Shown in pieces: positions 1 through 9,150 of a stretch of DNA of 41,153 bases. The first letter of the stretch is position 1. The number at the start of each line of letters is the position of its first letter. The DNA comes from Paracoccaceae bacterium (lineage in GTDB: Bacteria > Pseudomonadota > Alphaproteobacteria > Rhodobacterales > Rhodobacteraceae). The stretch spans positions 1-41,153 of the forward strand of contig JAGXGW010000028.1 in the NCBI GenBank assembly GCA_024636555.1. Reading direction: 5' to 3'. A program made the position numbers and the translations under genes. The notes beneath the pieces were generated by a model, which worked only from the letters and a program-made list of their open reading frames with translations, made no database searches and was not told the origin of the DNA.

Positions 1-693
1 ACCGCTGGCCGACAGCACGATCTCGCCGCGCGAGACCGCGTCACCCGCATGCAGCGCGATTCCCTTGACCGGCTGGCCCAGATGCCGCGCCATATGCGGC
101 GACCAGTCCACCAGAAACCCCATATTGGCCGGCTGGAACGGGGCTACGGACACGTCAGGCAGCAGGTCCGCCCAGCGCCCGTCCGATCCCAGCCGCGCCC
201 AACTGGCCCCGCCACAGGCGAGCACCGTTACGACGGGGGTCAGGGTTTGCATGCCTGCGGACGTCTCGAAGTGCCAGCCGCCGCTGTCAAACCCGCTCCA
301 GCGCCAGCGGGTGCGGATATCAATGCCCATCCCGCCCAGACGCGCCAGCCACGCCCTCAACAGCGGAGAGGCTTTCATCGCTACGGGAAAAACGCGGCCT
401 GTCGTGCCGGTAAAGATCTGCTGCCCCAGCCCGCGCGCCCAGTCCTGCACATGGTCAGGCCCGAACGCCGCTAGCGCCGGACGCAGCACCGGAGCGGCTT
501 CGGCATAGGCGGCCAGAAAATCACCGAAAGCCTCATCCTTGGTGATGTTGAGCCCGGATTTCCCCGCCATCAGGAACTTGCGTCCGACCGAGGGCTTGGC
601 CTCGGCCACGACAACGGACAGCCCGGCCTGCGCCAGCGCCTCCGCCGCCATCAACCCCGCGGGGCCGGCCCCGATCACCAGTGCCTGTGCCAT
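1..693 (-). CDS. NAD(P)/FAD-dependent flavoprotein, BaiN/HI0933-like (TIGR03862 type), 3' end outside window
   Basis: The minus strand is open from an ATG at 693 to base 1 without a stop, giving 231 residues of a protein that continues past the window edge. The N-terminus has a Rossmann dinucleotide motif (VIGAGPAGLMAAE) followed by the GRKFLMAGKSGLNIT segment typical of the HI0933/BaiN flavoproteins. The later stretch VLACGGASWARLGSDG also fits that family, in which FAD is bound and the substrate is usually unknown. A second in-frame ATG at 699 would add two residues; both have AAGG-like sequence upstream, so the start is uncertain by two codons. The gene is divergent from the HNH gene, with under 50 bp between them. 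Family assignment is solid; the reaction is not known. Confidence 0.85.
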   Translation of the reverse strand, partial: MAQALVIGAGPAGLMAAEALAQAGLSVVVAEAKPSVGRKFLMAGKSGLNITKDEAFGDFLAAYAEAAPVLRPALAAFGPDHVQDWARGLGQQIFTGTTGRVFPVAMKASPLLRAWLARLGGMGIDIRTRWRWSGFDSGGWHFETSAGMQTLTPVVTVLACGGASWARLGSDGRWADLLPDVSVAPFQPANMGFLVDWSPHMARHLGQPVKGIALHAGDAVSRGEIVLSASG

Positions 694-737
694 CGTCATC
701 CTTGCCTTTGCCCGCCCCTGTCCCATCCTTTCACGGC

Positions 738-1049
738 ATGGAGACAAGCGACACCCCGATCTGCCCGCTCTGCCTGCGCCCGATCCCCGGCGATGTGCCG
801 CAATCGGCGCATCATCTGATCCCCAAACTCAAAGGCGGAAAGGGCGGACCGACCGTGCTGATGCATCACCTGTGCCACAAGGAAATCCACGCCACTCTGA
901 CCGAGGCGGAACTGGCCCGCCACTACAACACCCCCGAGGCGCTGCGCGCCCATCCGCGCCTTGCCCGTTTCGCCGACTGGATCGCCAAACGTCCGCCCGG
1001 TTTCCTGTCCCGCAGTCCGGGAAGTGGGGGCGCGCGGCGCAAGCGCTAG
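738..1049 (+). CDS. small HNH endonuclease-family protein
   Basis: A 103-residue protein. Near the N-terminus is a CPLC zinc-knuckle pair. It is followed by a compact HNH core, with HHLIPK, a GGKGGPT turn and then HHLCHKEIHA, which supplies the usual His/Asn-type metal and catalytic positions. HNH proteins cut or nick nucleic acid; small stand-alone forms like this are common in Rhodobacteraceae and have no defined substrate. I chose the ATG at 738 because the CPLC motif follows eight residues later. An upstream GTG at 681 would add 19 low-complexity residues and overlap the start of the divergent flavoprotein gene. No clear Shine-Dalgarno sequence is visible. There is no nearby methyltransferase or toxin partner, so a restriction role is not indicated. 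Confidence 0.75.
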   Translation: METSDTPICPLCLRPIPGDVPQSAHHLIPKLKGGKGGPTVLMHHLCHKEIHATLTEAELARHYNTPEALRAHPRLARFADWIAKRPPGFLSRSPGSGGARRKR

Positions 1050-1062
1050 GCCCGCGCCCTGG

Positions 1063-1083
1063 TTCTTCTTGCCTTAAATATCC
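1063..1083 (-). repeat. convergent-junction element, copy 1
   Basis: On the plus strand this reads TTCTTCTTGC-CTT-AAATATCC, lying between the ends of the HNH gene (1049) and the crotonase-fold gene (1101). It matches two other junction copies, at 13878-13900 and 17678-17700, over TTCTTCTTGC-N3-AAATATCC. All three lie between converging genes. Its function is not known; a role at transcript ends is an inference. Confidence 0.6.
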
Positions 1084-1100
1084 AATCCCACGGAGCAGGA

Positions 1101-1709
1101 TCAGCGACACATCGCTTTCATCGCGCCGACAAAATCGGGCTTGGCGGCCAATGTGTCGGCCGCAATCCCGCGGGCGACCTCGGTCAGCGCGACATCTTCG
1201 ACGATCCTGTCGATCAACCCGTAAGCCAGCGCCTCGTCTGCGGTGATCTTTTGCCCGCCCATCAGGATCAGCTTGGTCCGCGCCGGCCCGATCAGGGCAA
1301 TCATGCGGCCGGGGTCGGAGGGTTGCGGCAGAAAGCCCAGCTTCATCACCGGATAGAAGAACTTGGCCGCCGGCACCGCGATCCGCAGATCACAGGCCAG
1401 CGCCATTCCCATGGAGCCCCCCGCCAGCGTGCCGTTCAGCGCAGCGATGCTCAGCCCCGGCAAGGCGGCGATTGCGCCGGACAGTCTTTCCCACAACGGA
1501 CTTGTGGCCAGACCCGCGCGGGCGGCCTCAAGATCGGCCCCGGCGCTGAACACCTTGCCCTTGCCGGTCAGGATCAGCACATGTGCCTCCCGCGCGGCCT
1601 CGGCGATATCGCACAACTCCTCCAGCATCGCGGCTGTGAGCGAATTGGCCTTGTCGGGCCTGTTGATCGTGACGGTCCAGAGGCCGCCGTCCTTGTCCAG
1701 CTCGATCAT
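1101..1709 (-). CDS. short enoyl-CoA hydratase/isomerase-family (crotonase-fold) protein lacking catalytic Glu residues
   Basis: A 202-residue crotonase-fold protein. The first oxyanion-hole segment is visible as FSAGADL and the second as LAGGSMGMALACDL. Typical members are about 260 residues, so the C-terminal helical region is short. Compared by eye with the rat mitochondrial hydratase, the position of Glu144 is Gly (GGSMG rather than GGGCE) and that of Glu164 is Val (YPVMKLG rather than QPEILLG). A true hydratase reaction is therefore doubtful; another crotonase-family reaction or a scaffold role is possible. The ATG at 1709 overlaps the stop of the upstream SDR gene as ATGA, implying translational coupling and a joint role in some acyl-CoA or short-chain pathway. 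Confidence 0.85.
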   Translation of the reverse strand: MIELDKDGGLWTVTINRPDKANSLTAAMLEELCDIAEAAREAHVLILTGKGKVFSAGADLEAARAGLATSPLWERLSGAIAALPGLSIAALNGTLAGGSMGMALACDLRIAVPAAKFFYPVMKLGFLPQPSDPGRMIALIGPARTKLILMGGQKITADEALAYGLIDRIVEDVALTEVARGIAADTLAAKPDFVGAMKAMCR

Positions 1710-2458
1710 GTCAGGCCCACCCGGCGGCGAATGGTTTCGTCACGCAGCGAGACCTCCTGACCCAGCCAGTCATCCGCATCCGCGCCGCACATCCACAGCA
1801 GCGCACGCGCGGGCCAGTCGGCGGGGATGTGATCCTCCCAGTCCAGCTTGGCAACCGGCCCAACGCCACTGGCCTTGATCACGCGCTGCATGTCCGTGGC
1901 GACCGTTCCTGGGGAAAGTCCCATGATTCTCAGCCCTTTGTTACCGTTCTCCGCATGGGCGCAGGCTGTCAGCATCGCCGCTCCGGCCTTGGAGGCGCAA
2001 TAGGCGCTCCAACCGTCCAGCGGGTTGTGGGCGGCACCGGAACTGATCGTGATGATCGTGCCGTGCCCCTGCGCCTGCATCACCGGCAGTGCGGCGCGCA
2101 TGCCGTGGAACACGCCCTTGAGATTGACGTCGACGGCGCGGCTCCAGTCGGCCGGCTCTATCGCCTCGATACTTCCGATGGGTTCGATCACGCCGGCATT
2201 GCCGATCAGGATATCCAGCCCGCCAAAGCGGCTGACGGCCTGATCAACCGCCGCTTGTACCTGCGCCGCATCGGTCACATCGCAACCGATGGCGATAGCC
2301 TGCGGGCCGATGTCCTGCGCGATCGCTGTGATGCTTGCCGTATCACGCGCTGCCAGAACAACATTCGCACCCGCCTTGGCAAAGGCACGCACGGCCGCTT
2401 CGCCGATGCCTCTGCTCGCGCCGGTGATCAGCACGGTTTTTCCCTTGATCGCGTCCAT
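1706..2458 (-). CDS. SDR-family NAD(P)-dependent oxidoreductase
   Basis: A classical short-chain dehydrogenase of 250 residues. The cofactor motif TGASRGIG is near the N-terminus, DVTD follows the second beta strand, NAG marks the core strand, and the catalytic Ser and Tyr-x-x-x-Lys appear in TISSGAAH and YCASK. The PG motif is present as LSPGTVATDM. I chose the ATG at 2458 because GGAGG lies just upstream on the minus strand; the longer form from 2500 only adds 14 residues before the Rossmann strand. It is the first gene of a two-gene unit with the crotonase-fold gene, which starts inside its stop codon. The substrate is unknown; a hydroxyacyl-CoA or similar alcohol is plausible from the partner. 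Confidence 0.88.
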   Translation of the reverse strand: MDAIKGKTVLITGASRGIGEAAVRAFAKAGANVVLAARDTASITAIAQDIGPQAIAIGCDVTDAAQVQAAVDQAVSRFGGLDILIGNAGVIEPIGSIEAIEPADWSRAVDVNLKGVFHGMRAALPVMQAQGHGTIITISSGAAHNPLDGWSAYCASKAGAAMLTACAHAENGNKGLRIMGLSPGTVATDMQRVIKASGVGPVAKLDWEDHIPADWPARALLWMCGADADDWLGQEVSLRDETIRRRVGLT

Positions 2459-2583
2459 CTTGCCCTCCTGCTGGATATCCATCTGTGGTAAACCGCTCAA
2501 ATCACGGGGTCCAGCACCAACGGGACTTGACCCTCCGGCTGATTAAGTCACACTCCCCCCGTAAAATCTGAAAGGTGATAGAA

Positions 2584-4107
2584 ATGGGCATCTGGTCCCG
2601 GCTGCTTGGCTGCAGCAGCGTCGCGATTTTCCTGTCAGGCTCTGCCGTTTGGGCGGATGTGACCGCAGATCAGGTATGGACTGATTTCAAGTCCTATCTC
2701 GAAAGCATGGGCTATACCGTCGAAGGCAACGAGGCGCGCGCAGGCGGCAGCGTCACGGTCAACGACCTGACGCTTGCGATCGTGATGGACGATCAGTCCG
2801 GCACCGCGCGGGTGGAGATGGAGAGCATCGCCTTCACCGAGACCGGCGATGGACGTGTGCGCGTTGATTTGCCGCCCGGAATGCCGATCGCCTTTACCAC
2901 AACGCTTGCCGACGAGCCGGATGAGGATGTGCAGGGCGTGATCGACTACACGCATGCAGGCTTCGAGATGATCGTTTCGGGTGATCCCGACAACATGGTT
3001 TACGATTACAGCGCGGAGGGGCTGAGCTTCGAACTGGGCAGCCTGAGCGTCGGCGGTGAACCTGTCGAGATCGATCAGGCGCTGATGCGGTTCACCGAAA
3101 TGAGCGGCAACAGCACCACGACCGGCACGGATATCCGCAATATCGCCCAGACGATGACCATCGCCGCGATGTCCTATGTGCTGGACATGGCCAATCCCGA
3201 CAACCCGTCAGAGCGTATCGCGGTAAACGGCGGGCTGGAGAATATGGGCTTCGAGGGCGCGATCACCCTGCCCGAGGACGTCGATATGTCGGATGTGGGC
3301 GCCGCGATGCGCGCAGGCTTCTCGCTGGCTGGCAGCTATACCTACGAGAACGGAACGTCGGATTTTTCGGTCGTCGGTGATGGCCAGAGCTTCGAGGGCA
3401 ATACCAGTTCCGACAGCGGGCGGCTTACCGTGCGGATGGATGACAAGAGCCTGCATTATACGGGCGAGGCGCGCGGCCTCGCGATGAATTATGCGGGATC
3501 CGAGGTTCCGCTGCCGGTGTCGCTGACAATGGGAACAGCCGGTTTCAACTTTCTGTTTCCAGCCGGTGAGACCGAGGAGCCGACAGATTTCGGTCTGGGG
3601 CTGACCCTTGCGGATATAACCGTCTCGGATGCGATCTGGGCGATAATCGATCCGGCAGAGCAACTGTCGCGCGAGCCTGCGACCGTCGAGATTGACCTGA
3701 CGGGCCAGGCCCGTCTAACACAGGACATCATGGACCAGGAAGCCATGATGGACAACGAGGGTACACCTCCGGGCGAGATCCACAGTCTTTCGGTTAATGA
3801 GCTGACCCTTGCAATTGCAGGTGCGCGCCTGACAGGAACAGGCGCCTTCACTTTCGATAATGACGACCTGACCACATTCCCCGGCATGCCGAAACCGACC
3901 GGCGCGGTGGATTTCTACCTTACCGGTGGCAACGCCCTGATGGATACTTTGGTGGCAATGGGGCTGCTGCCGCAGGAACAGGCGATGGGCGCACGCATGA
4001 TGCTTGGCCTTTTTGCACGGCCGGGTGACGGCCCCGACAGCCTGACCTCGCGGATCGAGGTGAACGAAGAGGGGCAGGTTCTGGCCAACGGACAGCGTAT
4101 CCGCTGA
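2584..4107 (+). CDS. DUF2125 domain-containing exported protein
   Basis: About 507 residues starting with a hydrophobic signal-like segment (residues 1-21, ending around SAVWA-D). The mature part is acidic, beta-rich and contains repeated calls of the type VNDLTLAI / VNELTLAI, which fit the alphaproteobacterial DUF2125 family, whose function is unknown. The family is thought to be periplasmic or outer-membrane associated. The start was placed at ATG 2584 with AAAGG eight bases upstream; a GTG at 2575 in the same frame would add three residues but would overlap that ribosome site. The gene stands alone, divergent from the SDR unit, and is followed by a strong hairpin at 4130. No catalytic motif is visible. 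Confidence 0.8.
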   Translation: MGIWSRLLGCSSVAIFLSGSAVWADVTADQVWTDFKSYLESMGYTVEGNEARAGGSVTVNDLTLAIVMDDQSGTARVEMESIAFTETGDGRVRVDLPPGMPIAFTTTLADEPDEDVQGVIDYTHAGFEMIVSGDPDNMVYDYSAEGLSFELGSLSVGGEPVEIDQALMRFTEMSGNSTTTGTDIRNIAQTMTIAAMSYVLDMANPDNPSERIAVNGGLENMGFEGAITLPEDVDMSDVGAAMRAGFSLAGSYTYENGTSDFSVVGDGQSFEGNTSSDSGRLTVRMDDKSLHYTGEARGLAMNYAGSEVPLPVSLTMGTAGFNFLFPAGETEEPTDFGLGLTLADITVSDAIWAIIDPAEQLSREPATVEIDLTGQARLTQDIMDQEAMMDNEGTPPGEIHSLSVNELTLAIAGARLTGTGAFTFDNDDLTTFPGMPKPTGAVDFYLTGGNALMDTLVAMGLLPQEQAMGARMMLGLFARPGDGPDSLTSRIEVNEEGQVLANGQRIR

Positions 4108-4129
4108 CCTTCCAACACGCTTGTAAACG

Positions 4130-4162
4130 GGGCTGTCCGATGCAAAGTCGGGCAGCCCTTTC
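4130..4162 (+). terminator. intrinsic terminator after DUF2125 gene
   Basis: An 11-bp stem, GGGCTGTCCGA (4130-4140) pairing with TCGGGCAGCCC (4148-4158) with one G-T pair, has a seven-base loop and is followed by TTTCGCATTT. It lies 23 bases after the stop codon of the DUF2125 gene. Confidence 0.7.
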
Positions 4163-4245
4163 GCATTTCATACCCCCTGCGACGGCTGCACCCTTGCGTA
4201 TCATGGCCCGTCGGCCTACCTCACACCCAGCAAGGAGACCTGCCC

Positions 4246-5595
4246 ATGACCACCCCATCGCTGGAAAATCTGACCGCAGCCCTGTTGGAGGCTGCCCGCA
4301 AGGCGGGGGCCGAAAGCGCCGATGCGATGGCCGTGCAGGGCACCTCCGTGACGATCGACATGCGTGGCGGGGTTCTGGAGCAAGCCGAGCGCGCAGAGGG
4401 AATCGATCTTGGCCTGCGGGTCATGGTGGGTCAGCGTCAGGCCAATGTCTCGGCCTCAGATATCAATCCGGCCACGCTGACGACGATGGCGGAGCGCGCT
4501 GTTGCAATGGCGCGCGAAGCCCCTGTCGATCCGCATGTCGGACTGGCGGACCCGTCTCAACTGGCCCGCGACTGGGATATTGCGGCGTTGGAATTATGCG
4601 ACCCGACGCCGGAGCCGGATGCCCGCAGCATGCAGGAGGACGCGGCCCGCGCCGAGGCTGCGGCCTTGGGTATAGAGGGTGTGTCGCAGGTCCAATCCGC
4701 CAGTTCCGCCTATGGCATGCGCCATATCCATCTGGCGGCGACCAACGGTTTTTCCGCCGGATATTCCCGCTCTGACAGGGCCGTAAGCTGCGTTGCGATT
4801 TCCGGCACCGGCGCCGGCATGGAGCGCGATTATGACGGCGACATGCGGATCTTCCAGTCCGATATGCGCAGCCCCGAGGATATCGGGCAAAGCGCCGGTC
4901 AGCGCGCCGTCGAACGCATCAACGCGCGCAGGCCCAAGACAGGCTCCTATCCCGTCCTTTTCGACGAGCGGATTTCGTCTTCGCTGATCGGCCACCTGCT
5001 GGCCGCGATCAGCGGCAGCGCCATCGCGCGCGGCTCGTCGTGGTTGCTGGGCGCCTTGGGCCAATCCGTTTTGCCGGATCACCTGTCGCTGACCGAAGAC
5101 CCGCTCCGCCCGCGCGTCAGTGGCTCACGCCCGTTCGATGCCGAGGGCTTGCCAACGCAGCGCCGCGCCATCGTCGAGGGTGGTGTGCTGACAGGATGGA
5201 CACTGGATCTGGCCACCGCCCGCAAGCTGGGGATGCATTCCACGGCAAATGCCGCGCGCGGCACCTCCGCACCGCCTTCGCCCTCAAGCTGGAACGTCGC
5301 TCTGACACAGGGCGATGCCAGCCGGGAGGATCTGATCCGCGATATGGGCACAGGGCTTTTGGTGACCTCCATGATCGGATCGACGATCAACCCCAATACC
5401 GGAGATTACTCGCGCGGCGCATCCGGTCTTTGGATCGAGAACGGGCAGATTGCCTATCCCGTGAATGAATGCACCATCGCAGGCAACCTGCGCGATATGT
5501 TGCGCCGCATCGTGCCCGCGAATGATGCAAGGCCACATCTCAGCCGCGTCGTGCCCTCGCTGCTGGTCGAAGGGATGACCCTTGCCGGCGAGTGA
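4246..5595 (+). CDS. pmbA: TldE/PmbA family metalloprotease subunit
   Basis: A 449-residue protein of the TldD/PmbA family. TldD and TldE form a heterodimeric cytosolic peptidase in which TldD carries the HExxH zinc site; no HExxH is seen here, as expected for the TldE/PmbA half. The C-terminal part has the family's conserved glycine-rich stretch (MIGSTINPNTGDYSRGASGLWIENG, with IAGNL following). A good ribosome site, AAGGAGA, lies upstream of the ATG. The gene begins a plus-strand run whose next gene overlaps it by 14 bases. A tldD partner is not in the window. In E. coli the pair matures microcin B17 and degrades unfolded peptides; the local role is unknown. Confidence 0.9.
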   Translation: MTTPSLENLTAALLEAARKAGAESADAMAVQGTSVTIDMRGGVLEQAERAEGIDLGLRVMVGQRQANVSASDINPATLTTMAERAVAMAREAPVDPHVGLADPSQLARDWDIAALELCDPTPEPDARSMQEDAARAEAAALGIEGVSQVQSASSAYGMRHIHLAATNGFSAGYSRSDRAVSCVAISGTGAGMERDYDGDMRIFQSDMRSPEDIGQSAGQRAVERINARRPKTGSYPVLFDERISSSLIGHLLAAISGSAIARGSSWLLGALGQSVLPDHLSLTEDPLRPRVSGSRPFDAEGLPTQRRAIVEGGVLTGWTLDLATARKLGMHSTANAARGTSAPPSPSSWNVALTQGDASREDLIRDMGTGLLVTSMIGSTINPNTGDYSRGASGLWIENGQIAYPVNECTIAGNLRDMLRRIVPANDARPHLSRVVPSLLVEGMTLAGE

Positions 5596-6361
5596 TCTGG
5601 ACCTTCTCATCTCAGCCGCGCGGGAGGCCGGCGCGCTTGCCACACGCTACAGCGGTCCGAGCGCGAAACGCTGGGACAAGGCGGGGGACGCCGGGCCGGT
5701 CACCGAGGCGGATATCGCTGTGGACAGGTTGCTCCATGCTCGCCTGACCGAGGCGCGGCCCGATTATGGCTGGCTGTCGGAGGAAACACCCGACACCGAA
5801 AAACGCCTTTCGCAGCGCCGCACCTTCATCATCGATCCGATCGACGGAACGCGCAGTTTCATCGAAGGGACATCCACTTGGGCGCATTCGCTGGCCGTCG
5901 CCGACGAAGGCCGGATTACCGCCGCTGTTGTGTTCCTGCCGCTCAAGGACAAGCTTTACAGCGCGGGCTACGGGCTGGGCGCGTTTCTCAACGCCAGACC
6001 GATCCGCGCCTCGTCTAATTCCACCCTGGACGGGGCCTCCGTGCTGGCCACCAAACCCGTGACAGAGCCGCATCACTGGCGCGGCGGTCAGGTGCCGCAG
6101 ATGAAGCGGCATCACCGCCCGTCGCTGGCCTATCGCCTGTCTCTGGTGGCTGAAGGCCGGTACGATGCGATGCTGACCCTGCGGCCCAGTTGGGAATGGG
6201 ACATTGCGGCGGGGGCTCTTATCTTGCAGGAGGCCGGAGCCACGGGCACGGACCGCACCGGAGGCGATCTGCTTTTCAACAACCCGCATCCGCAGGTCAA
6301 CGGCGTAGTCGCGGCTGGCAAGGGGCTGCATCACGCGCTCTGCAGCCAGTTGTTGCAGTGA
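5582..6361 (+). CDS. cysQ: inositol monophosphatase-family protein, CysQ-like 3'(2'),5'-bisphosphate nucleotidase
   Basis: A 259-residue member of the lithium-sensitive Mg-dependent phosphatases. The metal-binding residues are visible as WLSEE, the core motif DPIDGTRSF, and the C-terminal WEWDIAAGALILQEAG. CysQ removes the 3'-phosphate of PAP formed in sulfate assimilation; inositol monophosphatases share the fold, so the exact substrate is an inference. The most upstream in-frame start is TTG at 5582, which overlaps the pmbA stop by 14 bases. The next, CTG at 5597, would cut into the first helix, so TTG was chosen. The overlap indicates translational coupling with pmbA. No sulfur assimilation genes lie nearby. 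Confidence 0.85.
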   Translation: MPASDLDLLISAAREAGALATRYSGPSAKRWDKAGDAGPVTEADIAVDRLLHARLTEARPDYGWLSEETPDTEKRLSQRRTFIIDPIDGTRSFIEGTSTWAHSLAVADEGRITAAVVFLPLKDKLYSAGYGLGAFLNARPIRASSNSTLDGASVLATKPVTEPHHWRGGQVPQMKRHHRPSLAYRLSLVAEGRYDAMLTLRPSWEWDIAAGALILQEAGATGTDRTGGDLLFNNPHPQVNGVVAAGKGLHHALCSQLLQ

Positions 6362-6503
6362 CCCGGATCCTCGCCGGACCTCCATCCCGCATCGCAGGTT
6401 GGAACAGACAATCAAGGTTCATGTGATAACTTGCAGCAGCAAGCCACAGGACTTAGGTTCCGCGCAAAGCCTGTGCCTGCATTCATTTTCAAAGGAGATT
6501 CCG

Positions 6504-6746
6504 ATGACGCAACGCCTGCACCTCGTTTTTGGCGGCGAACTGACCAATCCGGACAAGACCGAGTTCAAGGATCTGAACAATGTGCATATCGTCGGCCTGT
6601 ATCCGGATTATGCCAGCGCCTATCTGGCCTGGAAGGCCGAGGCCCAGCGCACCGTCGATGATGCGCATATGCGCTACTTCATATCGCACCTGCACCGGAT
6701 GCTGGACGAGAAGTCCGAAACCTCGCCAACGCAGGAGATCGGGTGA
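6504..6746 (+). CDS. DUF4170 domain-containing protein
   Basis: An 80-residue cytosolic protein of a small family seen in alphaproteobacteria, function unknown. It begins MTQRLHLVFGGEL and has the conserved HIVGLYPDYASAYLAWKAEAQRTVDDAHMRY core, split here by description into a GLYPDY turn, an AWKA helix and a DDAHMRY segment. AAAGGAG lies seven bases before the ATG at 6504; an in-frame upstream extension to 6399 has no family support. It is immediately followed, after seven bases, by the Kdo-transferase gene in the same frame, so the two are probably cotranscribed and this small protein may serve in LPS core assembly. That link is context only. Confidence 0.85.
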   Translation: MTQRLHLVFGGELTNPDKTEFKDLNNVHIVGLYPDYASAYLAWKAEAQRTVDDAHMRYFISHLHRMLDEKSETSPTQEIG

Positions 6747-6752
6747 CCCATC

Positions 6753-7988
6753 TTGTCTCATGCGAGCAGCCTGTCCGCCTATAGCATCGCAGGGCACCCC
6801 ATGAAGTCCGCACCGGCCATCGCTGAAACCGGGGGTGGGGGCGTCACCGGGCGACCCGATGGAGATGTGCTGTGGGCGCATGCAACCTCTGAAATCCGGG
6901 CAACCGCCTTGGTGCAGATCGTCACGCGGCTGCACGCGATGCGCCCTGACCTGCATCTGTTGCTGACGCTGCCATCCGGCCTGTCCGCCCCGCAACATCT
7001 GCGGCCCTATATGACGGCGCTGACCGTGCCTGATGACTCGATGCCCGCAATCAAAGCCTTTCTCGATCATTGGGCTCCCGATCTCTGTCTCTGGACCGGG
7101 GGTTATCTACAGCACGTGCTTATCCACGAGACCGCACGCCGACGGGTGCCGATGGTTCTGATTGATGCAGAGGAGTCTGCCCTCACAACAGGGCGGTGGC
7201 ACTTGCTGCGGAACCGGACACAGGTCAGTCTGCGGCACTTCGGCCGGGTGCTGGCGAGCACGGCAAATGCGGCAACGCGGCTTCTCAAGCTTGGCGTTCC
7301 ACCAAAGGACATTACCGTCACGGGGCCGTTGATGGAGGCCGGAGCCGCATTGCCCTGCGATGACGCGTCACGCGACCAGATGGCGCGCCTGCTGGATGGC
7401 CGCCCTCTCTGGCTGGCAGCCATGATACAGCCCGAAGAGTTGCCCGTTGTCACCGAGGCACACCGCATCGCCTTGCGCAGCGCGCATCGCAGGCTTCTGC
7501 TCCTTGTTCCCGACGATATCCGGCAGGGCGACGCCATGACGCAAACCCTGCGGGACGAAGGCTGGCGCGTGGCGCAATGGGGTCAGGGCGAACGCCCTGA
7601 CGAGACCAGCCAGATCATCCTCGCGGATACGCGTGGCGAGATGGGCCTGTGGTACCGGTTGGCACCCGTCACCTTCATGGCAAGCTCCATGCAGGAGCAT
7701 CACACCGGGCAGGACCCGTTCGAGCCGGCAGCGCTGGGTTCCGCCATTCTCTTCGGTCCGCATATGAGCCGATATTCGACAACCTATGACAGGCTTGCCA
7801 CTGCCGGCGCGGCGCGCATGGTGCGGGACGCGGAGTCGCTGGCCGCCGGCGTGACATTTCTGACCGCGCCGGATCAGGCCGCCGCCATGGCACATGCCGC
7901 GTGGGAGGTGACGACTGCGGGGGCCGAGGTGACAGATGCGGTGATGGACCTCGTTCAGGACATGCTGGACCGCAAGGCGGCCTTGTGA
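6753..7988 (+). CDS. waaA: 3-deoxy-D-manno-octulosonic acid (Kdo) transferase-like glycosyltransferase
   Basis: A 411-residue GT-B glycosyltransferase related to WaaA/KdtA, which adds Kdo from CMP-Kdo to lipid IVA on the inner face of the inner membrane. The N-terminal acceptor domain carries [10 protein letters not shown], and the C-terminal donor domain ends in a [17 protein letters not shown] motif that matches the NPLEPAA-G loop of the family. No N-terminal membrane anchor is evident, unlike the E. coli enzyme. The most upstream start is TTG at 6753; the first ATG is 48 bases downstream, and the intervening LSAYSIA-like residues resemble the family N-terminus, so TTG is preferred but uncertain. 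lpxK starts inside the stop codon (TGATG), linking the pair to lipid A / core synthesis. Confidence 0.8.
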   Translation: MSHASSLSAYSIAGHPMKSAPAIAETGGGGVTGRPDGDVLWAHATSEIRATALVQIVTRLHAMRPDLHLLLTLPSGLSAPQHLRPYMTALTVPDDSMPAIKAFLDHWAPDLCLWTGGYLQHVLIHETARRRVPMVLIDAEESALTTGRWHLLRNRTQVSLRHFGRVLASTANAATRLLKLGVPPKDITVTGPLMEAGAALPCDDASRDQMARLLDGRPLWLAAMIQPEELPVVTEAHRIALRSAHRRLLLLVPDDIRQGDAMTQTLRDEGWRVAQWGQGERPDETSQIILADTRGEMGLWYRLAPVTFMASSMQEHHTGQDPFEPAALGSAILFGPHMSRYSTTYDRLATAGAARMVRDAESLAAGVTFLTAPDQAAAMAHAAWEVTTAGAEVTDAVMDLVQDMLDRKAAL

Positions 7989-8998
7989 TGCGCGCGCCCG
8001 GATTCTGGTTCACACCTCCCGGCAAACCGGCATTCGCGGCGCGCTTGCTGTCCCCGTTGGGCACACTCTACGCCAAGGGAACAGCGCGCAGGCTGGCACA
8101 GGGCACACCGCGCTTGATGGATGTTCCCGTGATCTGCGTGGGCAATCTGAATGCGGGGGGCACCGGCAAAACGCCCACGGTGATCGCGCTGGTCCAGCTT
8201 TTGCGGGACATGCTGCTTGAGCCGCATGTCGTCTCGCGCGGTTATGGCGGTACGCTGGCAGGGCCGATCGAGGTTGACCCAAGACGCCACCGCGCTGCGC
8301 AAACCGGCGACGAGCCCTTGCTGCTGGCTGCCTTCGCGCGCACATGGATTGCGCGGGACCGCGTGGCAGGTGCCCTTGCGGCACAGGCGGCGGGGGCCGA
8401 TGTGATCCTGCTGGACGACGGGTTTCAGGACCCCGCGCTGCACAAGGACCTCTCGGTCGTGGTGGTGGATGCGGTAAAAGGCTTCGGCAACGGGCGCTGC
8501 CTGCCTGCCGGACCTTTGCGCGAGCCTGTCGCTGTCGGGCTGGCGCGGGCGGATGTAGTGCTGTCGATCGGGCCTTCGGCGGCGCAGGAGATGTTCAAGG
8601 AGCATTGGGGCCATGCGCTCACGCCTGCCCATATGTCCGGCAGGCTGGAGCCGCTGCAGACCGGCATGACATGGACAGACACGCCGTTTCTTGCCTTCGC
8701 GGGAATCGGCCATCCTGAAAAGTTCTTTGCCACCCTGCGCGGGCTGGGGGCCAATCTTGTGCGCGCCGAGGCGCTGGAGGATCACCAGCCTTTGACACAG
8801 GCCCTGATGACACGGCTGGAGAAAGAGGCAAAACTGCGTGGCGCGCAGCTTGTCACCACCGAGAAGGACGCCGTGCGTCTGACGCCTGCTTTCCGCTCGA
8901 AGGTGATAACCCTGCCGGTCAGGCTGGCACTGGATCAACCTGATATGGTACGGGATCGTCTTCGGTCCTTGCTGACCTCATCCGGCACGCAACGGTAG
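7988..8998 (+). CDS. lpxK: tetraacyldisaccharide 4'-kinase LpxK
   Basis: A 336-residue inner-membrane-associated kinase that phosphorylates the 4' position of tetraacyldisaccharide 1-phosphate to make lipid IVA. The sequence has the family N-terminus with a PLG-LYA amphipathic segment, the Walker A loop [13 protein letters not shown], the SRGYGG motif, and the LpxK-specific DDGFQDP motif. [14 protein letters not shown] and TTEKDAVRL, both well conserved in LpxK, follow. Length is normal. The ATG at 7988 shares one base with the stop of the upstream Kdo-transferase gene, so the two are translationally coupled, and lipid IVA made here is the acceptor for Kdo. Confidence 0.95.
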   Translation: MRAPGFWFTPPGKPAFAARLLSPLGTLYAKGTARRLAQGTPRLMDVPVICVGNLNAGGTGKTPTVIALVQLLRDMLLEPHVVSRGYGGTLAGPIEVDPRRHRAAQTGDEPLLLAAFARTWIARDRVAGALAAQAAGADVILLDDGFQDPALHKDLSVVVVDAVKGFGNGRCLPAGPLREPVAVGLARADVVLSIGPSAAQEMFKEHWGHALTPAHMSGRLEPLQTGMTWTDTPFLAFAGIGHPEKFFATLRGLGANLVRAEALEDHQPLTQALMTRLEKEAKLRGAQLVTTEKDAVRLTPAFRSKVITLPVRLALDQPDMVRDRLRSLLTSSGTQR

Positions 8999-9054
8999 CC
9001 CCGTTCACAGGTAGCGCCCGCCCCTTGCATGGCAAAAGAAGCACCGCGCCCGCC

Positions 9055-9075
9055 TTCATCGTTCTCCAAATACTC
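9055..9075. repeat. possible degenerate junction element
   Basis: Between the converging lpxK and CoA-transferase genes, TTCATCGTTCTCCAAATACT resembles, in a loose way, the TTCTTCTTGC-N3-AAATATCC element found in three other convergent junctions. The match is partial and could be chance. The rest of 8999-9150 shows no gene. Confidence 0.25.
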
Positions 9076-9150
9076 AAATTCCACAGGCCGCAACGTGCTC
9101 TTCACTCTCGGAGGCAGAACGCCCTTGAAGGTAAGGGCCGAGCCTGTCCC

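Noticed and set aside
49..508. Two overlapping plus-strand ORFs at the window start
   Set aside because: They are shadows of the flavoprotein gene, which is open to the window edge on the minus strand.
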